Source: Modestobacter sp. Leaf380
GTDB lineage: Bacteria > Actinomycetota > Actinomycetes > Mycobacteriales > Geodermatophilaceae
NCBI RefSeq assembly: GCF_001424485.1
Contig: NZ_LMQC01000020.1
Coordinates: forward strand, 62,001-126,000
Direction: 5' to 3'
DNA: 64,000 nt
Shown here: piece by piece, positions 41,323-49,965 of the stretch
Position numbering within the stretch: the stretch's first letter is position 1
Layout of the letters: each line of letters starts with the position of its first letter
Program-made: the position numbers and the translations under genes
The notes under the pieces: generated by a model
The model's input: only the letters and a program-made list of their open reading frames with translations
What the model was told of the DNA's origin: nothing
Database searches by the model: none

Positions 41323-42192
41323 TCACGGTCCGCCGATGGCGTCCAGCTCGGCCAGTTCGGCAGGCCCCAGCACGCGGGCGGCCGACTCCAGGTTGGCCTC
41401 CAGGTGGGCCACCGACGAGGTGCCCGGGATCAGCAGCACGTTGGGCGAGCGGGCCAGCAGCCAGGCCAGCGCCACCTCCATGGGCGTCGTCTCCAGCGTG
41501 CGCGCCACCGACTCCAGCGCCCGGGACTGCAGGGGGCTGAAGCCGCCCAGCGGGAAGAACGGCACGTAGGCGATGTCCTCGCGGGCCAGTGCGTCGATCA
41601 TCGGGTCGTCGGCGCGGTGCACCAGGTTGTAGTGGTTCTGCACGCAGACCACCGGTGCGATGGAGCGGGCCTCGGCCAGCATCGTGGTCGACACGTTGCT
41701 CACCCCGATGTGCCGGACGAGTCCCTCGGCCTGCAGCGCGGCCATGGTCTCCATCGGCTCGGCCATCGAGCGCTCCACCGGCTCGGCGAACCCGGGCATC
41801 CGCAGGTTCACCACGTCGAGCGCGTCCAGGCCCAGGTGGTCCAGGTTGTCGTGCACCGCCTGCCGCAGCTCGTCGGCCCCCAGCGCCTCGGGCCAGTCGC
41901 CCTCCGGCGTCCGGCGGGCCCCGATCTTGGTCACGATGGTGAGCTGCTCCGGGTAGGGGTGCAGCGCCTCGCGGATGAGCTCGTTGGTCACGTGCGGGCC
42001 GTAGTAGTCGCTGGTGTCGATGTGGTCGACCCCCAGCTCCACGGCCCGGCGGAGCACCGCGACGGCCGCGTCGCGGTCGGCCGGCGGGCCCATCACGTGC
42101 GGTCCTGCCAGCTGCATCGCGCCGTAGCCGATGCGGTGCACGGTGCGGTCGCCGAGGACGAGGTCCCCGGCGCGGTCAGCCGTCGTCGTCAT
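41323..42192 (-). CDS. Aldo/keto reductase family protein with substituted catalytic His
   Basis: A 289-residue AKR-fold protein. Asp and Tyr of the tetrad are seen in HIDTSDYYGPHVTNE (about 55) and Lys in TIVTKIGARR (about 86), but the usual His (as in DLYQIH) is replaced: the segment reads ALDVVNLRMPGF, with Arg at that place. This substitution is common in one AKR subgroup, so activity is likely but changed. The C-terminal NADP-binding LLIPGTSSVAHLEAN is present. ATG start. It converges with the shikimate permease gene and precedes an MFS gene on the same strand. Substrate unknown. Confidence 0.9.
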   Translation of the reverse strand: MTTTADRAGDLVLGDRTVHRIGYGAMQLAGPHVMGPPADRDAAVAVLRRAVELGVDHIDTSDYYGPHVTNELIREALHPYPEQLTIVTKIGARRTPEGDWPEALGADELRQAVHDNLDHLGLDALDVVNLRMPGFAEPVERSMAEPMETMAALQAEGLVRHIGVSNVSTTMLAEARSIAPVVCVQNHYNLVHRADDPMIDALAREDIAYVPFFPLGGFSPLQSRALESVARTLETTPMEVALAWLLARSPNVLLIPGTSSVAHLEANLESAARVLGPAELAELDAIGGP

Positions 42193-42218
42193 GTCCCCGG
42201 TCTACCCCGGGACGGCGG

Positions 42219-43436
42219 TCAGCGCGCGGCGACGGCCGCCGTGGCCCGCTCCCAGGTGTCCACGTCGGCGACGACGGGGTCCGGCGTCAGGGCGTCGACC
42301 CGCTCGGTGCGCATGGCCAGCAGGCAGACGACGGTGCCGGCCAGGGCGAGGGCGGCACCCACCCAGATCGGCGCGGAGTAGCCGTAGCCGGCGCTCAACA
42401 CGCCGGCCCCCAGCGCCGCACCAATCGCGTTCGCCACGTTGAAGGCGCCCTGGTTGGCCGCGGACACCAGCGATCCGCCGCGCACCCGCGCGGCCTCGAT
42501 GACCTTGTTCTGCACGACCGGTCCGGCCGCGAAGGCCACCGTGCCGAAGAGCACCAGCAGCACGACGGCGGCGGCCGGGGTGCGCACGGTCAACGCGAAG
42601 GCCACCAGCAGCAGCGCGCTGACCAGCAGCCCGACGAGCACGAAGCGCAGGCCGTAGCGGTCGCCGAGCTTCCCGCCGGCGAGCGTGCCGACGGTGGTGC
42701 CGACGCCGAACAGCGCCAGCACCGGCGTCACCCAGCCCTCGGTGAGGCCACCGAGCTCGGTGAGGATGGGGGAGACGTAGGAGTAGACGGCGAACAGGGC
42801 GGCGAAGCCGACCATGGTCACGCCCAGCACCATCCACACCTGGCGGCGGCGGAAGGCACGCAGCTCGCTGCGCAGGTCGGTCTTCTCCCCGCTGACGGCC
42901 GGCATCCAGGCCGACAGCCCCGCGATCGTGACCAATCCGATCACGGCGCAGGCGGCGAGCACGAGCCGCCAGCTGGTCTGCTGGGCGACGAAGGTGCCCA
43001 GCGGGACGCCGATGACGTTGGCCAGGGTGAGCCCGACCATCATCAGCGAGATGGCCTGGGTGGCCTTGTCGCGGGGGACGAGCCGCCGGGCGGCGACCGC
43101 GCCGACGCCGAAGAACGAACCGTGCGCGAGGGCGGTGAGCACCCGGGCCACGACCAGCGTCGTGTAGTCCGGCGCCAGGGCGGACAACGCGTTGCCGACC
43201 ACGAACACGACCATCAGGCCGATCAGGGTCTGCTTGGGGGTGAACCGGACGCCGAGGGCGGTCAGCGTGGGCGCCCCCAGCACCACACCGACGGCGTAGG
43301 CGCTGATCAGCAGCCCGACGGCGGAGACGGAGACGCCGAGCCCGTCGGCGATCTCGGGCAGCATGCCCATCACCACGAACTCGGTCGTGCCGATGCCGAA
43401 GGCACCGATGGCCAGGGCGAGCAGGGCGCGGGGCAC
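42219..43436 (-). CDS. MFS transporter, DHA1 family (AraJ/YdhP-like)
   Basis: A 405-residue 12-helix MFS protein of the DHA1 efflux group. Helix 1 and the following loop read AIGAFGIGTTEFVVMGMLPEIADGLGV, the typical start of AraJ-, YdhP- and PbuE-like proteins. The helix 2-3 region shows GAPTLTALGVRF and motif C-like GxxxGP/PxG is seen in GVPLGTFVAQQTSWR. GTG at 43436. An inverted repeat (43505-43529) lies upstream. Purine-nucleoside or sugar/drug efflux are known roles in relatives; none can be assigned here. Confidence 0.9.
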   Translation of the reverse strand: MPRALLALAIGAFGIGTTEFVVMGMLPEIADGLGVSVSAVGLLISAYAVGVVLGAPTLTALGVRFTPKQTLIGLMVVFVVGNALSALAPDYTTLVVARVLTALAHGSFFGVGAVAARRLVPRDKATQAISLMMVGLTLANVIGVPLGTFVAQQTSWRLVLAACAVIGLVTIAGLSAWMPAVSGEKTDLRSELRAFRRRQVWMVLGVTMVGFAALFAVYSYVSPILTELGGLTEGWVTPVLALFGVGTTVGTLAGGKLGDRYGLRFVLVGLLVSALLLVAFALTVRTPAAAVVLLVLFGTVAFAAGPVVQNKVIEAARVRGGSLVSAANQGAFNVANAIGAALGAGVLSAGYGYSAPIWVGAALALAGTVVCLLAMRTERVDALTPDPVVADVDTWERATAAVAAR

Positions 43437-43504
43437 AGCAGTCCTCTACGAGGCAGACGTCGGGGGTACCCCCAGCCAAGGCCATGAGCCCCCCGACGCC
43501 ATCC

Positions 43505-43529
43505 CGTGACGGGCATGAGACCCGTCACG
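43505..43529. terminator. Inverted repeat between the alcohol dehydrogenase and MFS genes
   Basis: CGTGACGGG-catgaga-CCCGTCACG, perfect 9-bp arms with a 7-nt spacer. On the minus strand it follows the alcohol dehydrogenase stop by 17 bp and precedes the MFS start. It could be a terminator or, given its palindromic form, an operator. Confidence 0.5.
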
Positions 43530-43545
43530 TCGTGTACCGGTCACC

Positions 43546-44724
43546 TCACGGCTGCAGCAGCACCTTCACCGTGCCGTTCCGCTTCTGACGGAAGTCCTCG
43601 TAGGCCTGGGGTGCCTGCTCGAGGGGCACCCGGTGGGTCGCGAAGTCGTCCACGCCCAGGACGTCGGAGTCCTCCAGCAGCGGCAGGATGTCCGGCACCC
43701 AGCGCCAGACGTTGGCCTGGCCCATGTGCAGGCCGATCTGCTTGTCGAACATGCGCATCAGCGGCAGCGGGTCGGTGGCCCCGCCGTAGACGCCCGACAG
43801 CGAGATGGTGCCGCCGCGGCGGACCGCCTCGATCGCGGTGTTGAGCGCGGCGAGCCGGTCGATGCCCGCGACCGTCATGACCTTCTCCATGATCGCGTCG
43901 GGCACCAGTGCCGAGGCCTTCTGCGCGAGCTTGGCGCCGGGTGAGCCGTGCGCCTCCATGCCCACGGCGTCGATGACGCTGTCCGGCCCGCGGCCGGCGG
44001 TCGCCTCCCGGACCTGCCCGACGACGTCGGCCTGGTCGGTGCTGGCGATGACCTCGATGCCGCGGGCGCGGGCCCGGGCGATGCGCTCGGGGACGACGTC
44101 GGAGGCGATGACCCGGTAGCCCAGGTGGGCGGCGATCCGGGCGCACATGTCCCCGATGGGTCCCAGCCCCAGCACCAGCACCGTCCCGCCCTCGGGGACC
44201 TTCGCGTACTGCACCGCCTGCCAGGAGGTGGGCAGCACGTCGGACAGGTAGACGAACCGGTCGTCCGGCGGGCCGTCCGCGACCTTGATCGGCAGCGTGT
44301 TGCCGAAGGGCACCCGCAGGTACTCCGCCTGCCCGCCCGGGACCTGGCCGTAGAGCTTGGTGTAGCCGAACAGCGAGGCGCCCATGCCCTGGTCGCGGTT
44401 CTGGGTGGTCTCGCACTGGCTCTGCAGACCCTGCGAGCAGGTCCAGCAGGTGCCGCAGGAGACGTTGAACGGGACGACGACCCGGTCGCCGGCCTTGAGG
44501 GCGGTGACCTCGGGCCCCACCTCGCGGACGACGCCCATCGGCTCGTGGCCCATGACGTCACCCACGGTCATGAACGGGGCCATCACCTCGATCAGGTGCA
44601 GGTCGGATCCGCAGACCCCGGTCGAGGTGATCTCGACGATGACGTCGGTGGGGTCGGTGATGGTCGGGTCGGGGACCGTGTCGACGCGGACGTCGTCGCG
44701 GCCGTGCCAGGTGACTGCGCGCAT
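43546..44724 (-). CDS. Zinc-dependent alcohol dehydrogenase (formaldehyde dehydrogenase-like)
   Basis: A 392-residue medium-chain dehydrogenase. Catalytic zinc ligands are in GVCGSDLHL (about 37) and GHEPMGVV (about 59). The structural-zinc Cys cluster is CGTCWTCSQGLQSQC (about 90). The cofactor site is VLVLGLGPIGDMCAR (about 183). The insert and long C-terminal part place it in the group of glutathione-independent formaldehyde dehydrogenases and related threonine-type enzymes. ATG start. It is divergent from the M23 peptidase gene across about 300 bp. Substrate not known. Confidence 0.92.
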   Translation of the reverse strand: MRAVTWHGRDDVRVDTVPDPTITDPTDVIVEITSTGVCGSDLHLIEVMAPFMTVGDVMGHEPMGVVREVGPEVTALKAGDRVVVPFNVSCGTCWTCSQGLQSQCETTQNRDQGMGASLFGYTKLYGQVPGGQAEYLRVPFGNTLPIKVADGPPDDRFVYLSDVLPTSWQAVQYAKVPEGGTVLVLGLGPIGDMCARIAAHLGYRVIASDVVPERIARARARGIEVIASTDQADVVGQVREATAGRGPDSVIDAVGMEAHGSPGAKLAQKASALVPDAIMEKVMTVAGIDRLAALNTAIEAVRRGGTISLSGVYGGATDPLPLMRMFDKQIGLHMGQANVWRWVPDILPLLEDSDVLGVDDFATHRVPLEQAPQAYEDFRQKRNGTVKVLLQP

Positions 44725-45026
44725 GCGGGAGTGCTCCTGTCGGGCTCGGGGGCCACCGCGTCACACCGCACACCCGTGGTCTCCAGGTGCGCAGCGGTGC
44801 ATGTGGTGTCTCTCGCACCTACCCGCTCCCGGGCTCCGCACGCCTGTCCGCTGTGCGATCACCACCTCACGGAGGGTCGCCGTTTGGCAGCTTGTGTGGT
44901 GACCTGCCCCACAAACCGCCCGTCGCTACCCCCGGACCCTGGTCACGAACGGATCACGACGTGTTTACATGGGTCCCGTTCCGGATCGCACGGACCTCCC
45001 CCAGCTCCCCGACGAGAGACAGGTGC
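44725..45026. other. 302-bp divergent intergenic region
   Basis: Between the alcohol dehydrogenase and M23 peptidase genes. It holds a TGTGG-n9-CCACA inverted repeat and, about 55 bp before the peptidase start, an AT-richer GTGTTTACAT that could be part of its promoter. No ORF with coding character, and no ydaO-type riboswitch pattern that I can recognise. Confidence 0.5.
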
Positions 45027-46232
45027 ATGACGCTGCAACACCCGGAACGGCTCCTGTCGGACGTCCTGGACACCCGGAGCGGTGCTCGTCGCACCCCTCT
45101 CGGCCCACTCGTCACCGCAGGACCGCAGGGCGCGGCCGCGTCGGGGGGACCGGCCACCGCGGACTCCATCCCGGTCTGGTCCGGTGACACCGAGTCACGG
45201 CTGGTCCCGCACCTCGCCGTGCACCCGTCCGCCGGCCGGCCCCGGACCGGCGAGCGCGCCGTCCGCGCAGCTGCGGGTCGGGCGGCCCGCACGCTCTCCT
45301 CCCGCGACGTCCCGGCCGCTGACGCAGCCGTCGTCCCGCTCGCCTCCGCCGGCGACGGCGACCTCGTGCTGGCCGACGCGCCCCGGGCCGACGTCGAGGT
45401 GTCCGCCGCCGAGATCATCGCCGCGATCGCCGAGGGCCGTGTGCCCCGCGGCCGGCACCGCGTGGCCCGCCCGGTGCGGGAGCGGTCGGTCTCCGGCCCC
45501 GGCCGGATGCGCCGCCCCACGCTCTACCTCGCCGCCGCCCTGGTCGGGGCGACCGGTGTCGGGCTGGTCACCGCCGGGGGCGACCCCGCCGCGCAGGCCG
45601 ACACCGAGACCGCCACCCAGGCGACCAGCGTCGCCGACGCGCTCGGGTTGCAGGCCGCCCCGGCGTCGCCGGCCGCGGTCGAGACCCAGGCGGTCGACCA
45701 GCTCCAGCAGATGGTCGCCAGCCGTGCCCAGCGCGAGACCGAGCAGGTGGCCGCCGCCGACGCGCAGGCCGCCGCCGACCAGGCCGCGCTCGACGCGCAG
45801 GCCGCGGCCGAGGCCGCCGCCATCGAGGCGGCCCGGCCCCGGGCCGTCGCCCCCGTCGACGGCGCCCGCCTGTCCAGCACCTTCGGCTACCGCTGGGGCA
45901 CGCTGCACGCCGGCATCGACCTGGCCGCGCCGATGCTGACCCCGGAGTACGCCGTCATGGACGGTGTGGTCCTCAAGGCCGGCGCCGCCAGCGGCTTCGG
46001 TCAGGCCGTCTACATCCAGCACGAGAACGGCGACGTCACGGTCTACGGCCACATGGAGCAGATCCTGGTCACCGCGGGCCAGGTCGTGCAGGCCGGCGAC
46101 ACGATCGCGCTGCTGGGCAACCAGGGCCAGTCCACCGGTCCGCACCTGCACCTCGAGGTCCACCTGGGCGGCATCGACGGGGAGAAGGTCGACCCGGTCC
46201 CGTGGCTCGCGGAGCGCGGCGTCACCCTCTGA
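45027..46232 (+). CDS. M23-family peptidoglycan endopeptidase (LytM domain), membrane-anchored
   Basis: A 401-residue cell-wall protein. Residues 1-160 are a basic, disordered cytoplasmic part; one transmembrane segment (about 162-182, LYLAAALVGATGVGLVTAGG) follows. An Ala/Gln-rich helical or coiled-coil region (about 190-275; many AxxxQAAADQA-type heptads) leads to the C-terminal M23 domain (about 280-400). Zinc-site residues are in HAGIDLAAP (HxxxD) and HLHLEVH (HxH). It cleaves peptidoglycan cross-links outside the membrane. ATG at 45027 with GAGAGACAGG before it. A hairpin follows the gene. Confidence 0.9.
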   Translation: MTLQHPERLLSDVLDTRSGARRTPLGPLVTAGPQGAAASGGPATADSIPVWSGDTESRLVPHLAVHPSAGRPRTGERAVRAAAGRAARTLSSRDVPAADAAVVPLASAGDGDLVLADAPRADVEVSAAEIIAAIAEGRVPRGRHRVARPVRERSVSGPGRMRRPTLYLAAALVGATGVGLVTAGGDPAAQADTETATQATSVADALGLQAAPASPAAVETQAVDQLQQMVASRAQRETEQVAAADAQAAADQAALDAQAAAEAAAIEAARPRAVAPVDGARLSSTFGYRWGTLHAGIDLAAPMLTPEYAVMDGVVLKAGAASGFGQAVYIQHENGDVTVYGHMEQILVTAGQVVQAGDTIALLGNQGQSTGPHLHLEVHLGGIDGEKVDPVPWLAERGVTL

Positions 46233-46247
46233 GCCCAGCTCCACCGC

Positions 46248-46277
46248 ACGCCCCGTCCTCGTCCGAGGGCGGGGCGT
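46248..46277. terminator. Terminator hairpin after the M23 gene
   Basis: ACGCCCCG / CGGGGCGT (8 bp) enclosing CCTC-GTCC-GAGG. It lies 16 bp after the peptidase stop and ends in GTTCG. Confidence 0.65.
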
Positions 46278-46313
46278 TCGTCGTCCCGGGGGAGGGTGAG
46301 GCACACTCCTCGC

Positions 46314-46343
46314 ATGCACGTCGACGCATGTGACGCCTCCTGA
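46314..46343 (+). CDS. 9-codon upstream ORF coupled to the CDF gene
   Basis: ATG opens the peptide MHVDACDAS, whose TGA overlaps the ATG of the cation diffusion facilitator gene (TGATG). CACACT ends 6 nt before the ATG, fitting a leaderless start. No ribosome-binding site for the CDF gene is apparent, so its translation may depend on ribosomes finishing this ORF. The peptide includes His, Asp and Cys, but metal sensing is only a guess. Confidence 0.4.
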   Translation: MHVDACDAS

Positions 46344-47269
46344 TGGGCCACGACCACGCGCACGGCCACGCCCACGGCGGGACCGTCTCCGCCGGACACC
46401 GCCGACGGCTCGCCCTCGTGCTGGCCATCACCGGCACCGTCCTCGTCGTCCAGGCCGTCGGCGCCGTGCTGTCCGGCTCGTTGGCGCTGCTCGCTGACGC
46501 CGCCCACATGGCCACCGACACCGTCGGCATCGCGCTGGCCCTGGGCGCGGTGACCCTGGCCCAGCGACCGGCCTCGGGACGACGCACCTTCGGCTGGCAG
46601 CGCATCGAGGTGCTCGCCGCCGCCGGCAACGGACTGCTGCTGCTGGCGGTCGGTGGCTACGTCGTGGTCGAGGCCGTCCGCCGCATCGGCGACCCGCCGG
46701 AGATCCGGTCCGGGCTGATGCTCACCGTGGCCGTGCTGGGCCTGGTCGCCAACCTGGTCTCCCTGGCCCTGCTGCGCGAGGGTCAGGGGGAGTCGCTCAA
46801 CATGCGCGGCGCCTACCTCGAGGTCCTCGGTGACGCCCTCGGGTCGGTCGCCGTCATCGTCGCCGCGCTCGTCATCACCACCACCGGCTGGACCGCCGCC
46901 GACGTCGTCGCCTCCTTCGTCGTCGGCGCCCTGGTGCTGCCGCGGGCCTGGTCGCTGCTGCGGGACGCCCTCGACGTGCTGCTGGAGGCCGCACCCCGCG
47001 GCGTGGACATGGCCGAGGTGCGCCGGCACGTGCTGGGCGTGGAGGGGGTCACCGACGTGCACGACCTGCACGCCTGGACCATCACCTCCGGGCTCCCGGT
47101 GCTGTCCGCGCACGTCGTCGTCGACGACGCGCTGCTGGCCGACGGCCACGGCGGTCGGGTGCTGGACGCGCTCTGTGCCTGCCTGGGTGGGCACTTCGAC
47201 GTCGAGCACTGCACCTTCCAGCTGGAGTCGGTCTCCCACCGGGCGCACGAGGCACCCGTCCACGACTGA
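46343..47269 (+). CDS. Cation diffusion facilitator (CzcD/ZitB-like)
   Basis: A 308-residue divalent-metal/H+ antiporter of the CDF family, probably exporting Zn, Cd or Co. It starts with a His-rich stretch (MGHDHAHGHAHGG), has six helices, the TM2 metal site SLALLADAAHMATDTVG (HxxxD, about 43-60) and the TM5 site GAYLEVLGDALGSVAV, where the usual first His of HxxxD is Glu. A C-terminal cytoplasmic ferredoxin-like domain (about 215-300; DVHDLHAWTITSG) binds regulatory metal. ATG at 46343, coupled to a 9-codon ORF. Confidence 0.93.
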   Translation: MGHDHAHGHAHGGTVSAGHRRRLALVLAITGTVLVVQAVGAVLSGSLALLADAAHMATDTVGIALALGAVTLAQRPASGRRTFGWQRIEVLAAAGNGLLLLAVGGYVVVEAVRRIGDPPEIRSGLMLTVAVLGLVANLVSLALLREGQGESLNMRGAYLEVLGDALGSVAVIVAALVITTTGWTAADVVASFVVGALVLPRAWSLLRDALDVLLEAAPRGVDMAEVRRHVLGVEGVTDVHDLHAWTITSGLPVLSAHVVVDDALLADGHGGRVLDALCACLGGHFDVEHCTFQLESVSHRAHEAPVHD

Positions 47270-47339
47270 GGGGCACCCCCTCGCAGGGCCGTCGGGGCCG
47301 TGCCATCACGTCGGCGGGAACGGTGGGAGAGTGGGGGAC

Positions 47340-48293
47340 GTGCACGACCACTCGGACATGTGGATGCCCACCGACCCGCCCACCTGGGCCCGACTGTTCA
47401 CCCCGCACCTGGACGGCTGGTCCTGGATCGCCGGACTGACCGTGCTGGCGATGGTCGCCTACCTCGTCGGCCTGGTGCGGCTGCGCCGGGCCGGCGTGCG
47501 CTGGCCGTGGTGGAAGACGCTGTCGTTCACCCTCGGTGCGATCTCGCTGTTCGCCGTCACCGGGACCGAGCTGCACGGGTACTCGATGGTGCTCTTCAGC
47601 GTGCACATGGCCCAGCACATGGTGCTGTCGATGGTGTCGCCGCTGCTGCTGCTGCTCGGTTCCCCGGTGACGATGGCGCTGCGGGCCCTGCCCCGGGGCA
47701 AGGGCGCCGCCGGCGCACCGCGGGCGCTGCTGCTGGAGGCGCTGCACAGCCGGCTCGCCCAGTTCCTCGCACACCCCGGGTTCACGATCCCGCTGTTCAT
47801 CGTCAGCCTCTACGGGGTCTACTTCACCCCGCTGTTCGACGACCTGATGGCCGACCCGCTGGGTCACCAGTTCATGCTCGCCCACTTCACCGTCACCGGG
47901 CTGTTGTTCTTCGGGCCGCTGCTGGGCCAGGACCCGTGGCCGCGGACCGTCGGGCACGCCGGTCGGATGATCGAGCTGCTGCTCCCCATGCCCTTCCACG
48001 CCTTCTTCGGCGTCGCGATCATGATGGCCGACACCCTGGTGGTGGAGACCTTCGCCAACCCGCCGTCCTCGTGGGGGGTGGACCCGCTGGCCGACCAGAC
48101 CACGGCGGGGTCCATCGCCTGGTCCTTCGGCGAGCTGCCCACCGTGCTGGTGCTGGCCGTCGTGTTCTTCCAGTGGGCCGGGTCCGAGACCCGCCGCAAC
48201 AAGACCCGTGACCGCACGATCGACCGGGTCGGGGACGTCGAGCTGGACGCCTACAACGCCCGCCTCAAGGCCATGGCCGCCTCCGGGCGCTGA
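47340..48293 (+). CDS. ctaG: Cytochrome c oxidase assembly protein (CtaG/caa3 family)
   Basis: A 317-residue, seven-helix membrane protein of the caa3-type CtaG family, which helps insert copper into cytochrome oxidase. Features are FTPHLDGWSWI at the N terminus, HGYSMVLFSVHMAQHMVLSMVSPLLLLLGSPVT (about 75-105), with the conserved HMAQHM, and HQFMLAHFTVTGLLFFGPLLGQDP (about 170). Start GTG 47340 (GTG 47331 is an alternative with poorer spacing). ctaD itself is 3.7 kb downstream. A very strong hairpin follows. The gene symbol is by family, not proven orthology. Confidence 0.88.
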   Translation: MHDHSDMWMPTDPPTWARLFTPHLDGWSWIAGLTVLAMVAYLVGLVRLRRAGVRWPWWKTLSFTLGAISLFAVTGTELHGYSMVLFSVHMAQHMVLSMVSPLLLLLGSPVTMALRALPRGKGAAGAPRALLLEALHSRLAQFLAHPGFTIPLFIVSLYGVYFTPLFDDLMADPLGHQFMLAHFTVTGLLFFGPLLGQDPWPRTVGHAGRMIELLLPMPFHAFFGVAIMMADTLVVETFANPPSSWGVDPLADQTTAGSIAWSFGELPTVLVLAVVFFQWAGSETRRNKTRDRTIDRVGDVELDAYNARLKAMAASGR

Positions 48294-48314
48294 GCCACCC
48301 GGAGCCCGGACGCC

Positions 48315-48352
48315 AGACGGCCCGGCACCCCCGAGGGGGTGCCGGGCCGTCT
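48315..48352. terminator. Bidirectional terminator hairpin (18-bp stem)
   Basis: AGACGGCCCGGCACCCCC / GGGGGTGCCGGGCCGTCT, perfect 18-bp arms around GA, followed by CTGTGTGT. It separates the convergent ctaG and DHA2 transporter genes. Confidence 0.85.
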
Positions 48353-48362
48353 GTGTGTCCGG

Positions 48363-49877
48363 TCAGCCGGCGTGCACGGCCATCTCGGCCGGCAGGTCGT
48401 CCTTGCTGGCCTGGATGAGCACGGCCGAGGCGATCGCGGCCACCAGCAGCAGCCCGGCACCCCAGGTGAAGGCCGTCGTGTAGCCCTCGACCTGGGCGAC
48501 GAGCGGGGCCACCGGGTCCTGCTCGGTCGCCGGGCGGTCGGCGAGGGAGTTGGTGATGGCGGTGACCGAGAAGGTCGCCAGCAGCGCCGTCCCGATGGAG
48601 GCACCGACCTGCTGGACGGCCTGCAGGACCGCGCTGGCCGCGCCGGCGTCGTGCTCGCCGACACCCACGAGCGCCAGGTTGGACAGCGGCACGAAGGTGA
48701 AGCCCAGTCCCAGGCCCAGCAGCAGCTGGCCCGGCAGGGCGACCTGCCAGAACGGGGTGTCCAGGCCGAGGAAGGACAGGGTGAACAACCCGCCCGCGGC
48801 GAAGAGCCCACCGGCGACCATCAGCGGCTTGGGGCCGATCCGGGGCACCAGCTGGCTGGCCGCCCCGGCCGCCACCAGGACGCCGGCGGTCACCGGCAGC
48901 GAGGCGAAGCCGGCGCTGACCGGGGTGTAGCCCAGCACCTGCTGGAAGTACAGGCTCAGGAAGAAGAACGAGCCGATCAGCCCGGCCCCCACCAGGGTGG
49001 CGGTCAGGTAGGCGCCACCGCGGTTGCGGTCCAGCACCAGCCGCATCGGCAGCAACGGGTTGCGCACCCGGAACTCCACGACGACGAAGGCCACGATCAG
49101 CGCGACGCCCAGCAGGATGAAGGTCAGCGCCGGGCCGTTCGCCCACGGGCTGCTGCCGTCGCCGGCCTGGGCCGCCTCGGCGACCTTGGTGAACCCGTAG
49201 ACCAGCGACGCGAGGCCGACGGTGATCAGCACGGCACCCGGGACGTCGTACTTCGTCTCACCGGAGGCCTTGCTCTCGGGCACGATGCGCCAGGCCGCGA
49301 CGACCGCCAGCACCGCGATCGGCACGTTGACCCAGAAGCACCAGCGCCAGTCGGCGTACTCGGTGAGCACGCCGCCCAGCAGCAGGCCCACGGCGGAGCC
49401 GCCACCGGCGATCGCGCCGTAGACCGCGAAGGCCTTGGCCCGCTCGGCAGCATCGGTGAACAGCACGGTGATCAGCGCGAGCGAGGCGGGGCCCAGCAGG
49501 GCGCCGAAGGTGCCCTGCAGGGCGCGGGCGGCGAACAGCAGCGCCTCGTTGGTGGCCAGACCCCCCAGTGCGGAGGCCAGCGCGAAGCCGACGGCACCCA
49601 CCAGGTAGGTGCGCTTGCGGCCCCAGAAGTCGGCGATGCGCCCGCCCAGCAGCAGGAAGCCACCGAAGGTCAGCGTGTAGGCGGTGACGATCCACTGCTG
49701 GTTGGCCTCGCTGATGTCGAGGTCCACCGAGACGGCGGGCAGCGCGATGTTCACGATGGTCGCGTCCAGCACGATCATCAGCACGGTCACGGCGATGACG
49801 GCCAGGGCCAGCCAGCGCTGCGGGTAGGGGTGGTCGGCGGACGCGGCGGTGGGCCGGTCGCGGGCGGGGTCGGTCAC
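48363..49877 (-). CDS. MFS drug efflux transporter, DHA2 family (EmrB/QacA-like)
   Basis: A 504-residue MFS antiporter with 14 helices. DHA2 markers are VLMIVLDATIVNIALPAV in helix 1, QQWIVTAYTLTFGGFLLLGGRIADFWGRKR (helix 2 to 3), the RALQGTFGALLGPASLALI helix 4 motif, and motif C GAIAGGGSAVGLLLGGVLTE in helix 5. The GTG at 49877 has CGAGGAA upstream; the frame continues to 50057 but without coding character. It is divergent from the metallophosphoesterase gene. Substrate unknown; drugs or metabolites. Confidence 0.93.
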   Translation of the reverse strand: MTDPARDRPTAASADHPYPQRWLALAVIAVTVLMIVLDATIVNIALPAVSVDLDISEANQQWIVTAYTLTFGGFLLLGGRIADFWGRKRTYLVGAVGFALASALGGLATNEALLFAARALQGTFGALLGPASLALITVLFTDAAERAKAFAVYGAIAGGGSAVGLLLGGVLTEYADWRWCFWVNVPIAVLAVVAAWRIVPESKASGETKYDVPGAVLITVGLASLVYGFTKVAEAAQAGDGSSPWANGPALTFILLGVALIVAFVVVEFRVRNPLLPMRLVLDRNRGGAYLTATLVGAGLIGSFFFLSLYFQQVLGYTPVSAGFASLPVTAGVLVAAGAASQLVPRIGPKPLMVAGGLFAAGGLFTLSFLGLDTPFWQVALPGQLLLGLGLGFTFVPLSNLALVGVGEHDAGAASAVLQAVQQVGASIGTALLATFSVTAITNSLADRPATEQDPVAPLVAQVEGYTTAFTWGAGLLLVAAIASAVLIQASKDDLPAEMAVHAG

Positions 49878-49965
49878 GGGGTTCCTCGAGGGGTGCGGGG
49901 TGCGGGGAGCCACGGTGCGGACGACGTCGGCCGGGTGGTGGGGGGAGAGCTGCGACGATGGTGGC

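Noticed and set aside
44725-45026. ydaO-type (c-di-AMP) riboswitch before the M23 peptidase
   Set aside because: Such riboswitches often precede actinobacterial cell-wall hydrolases, but I could not find the conserved core sequence blocks in this gap.
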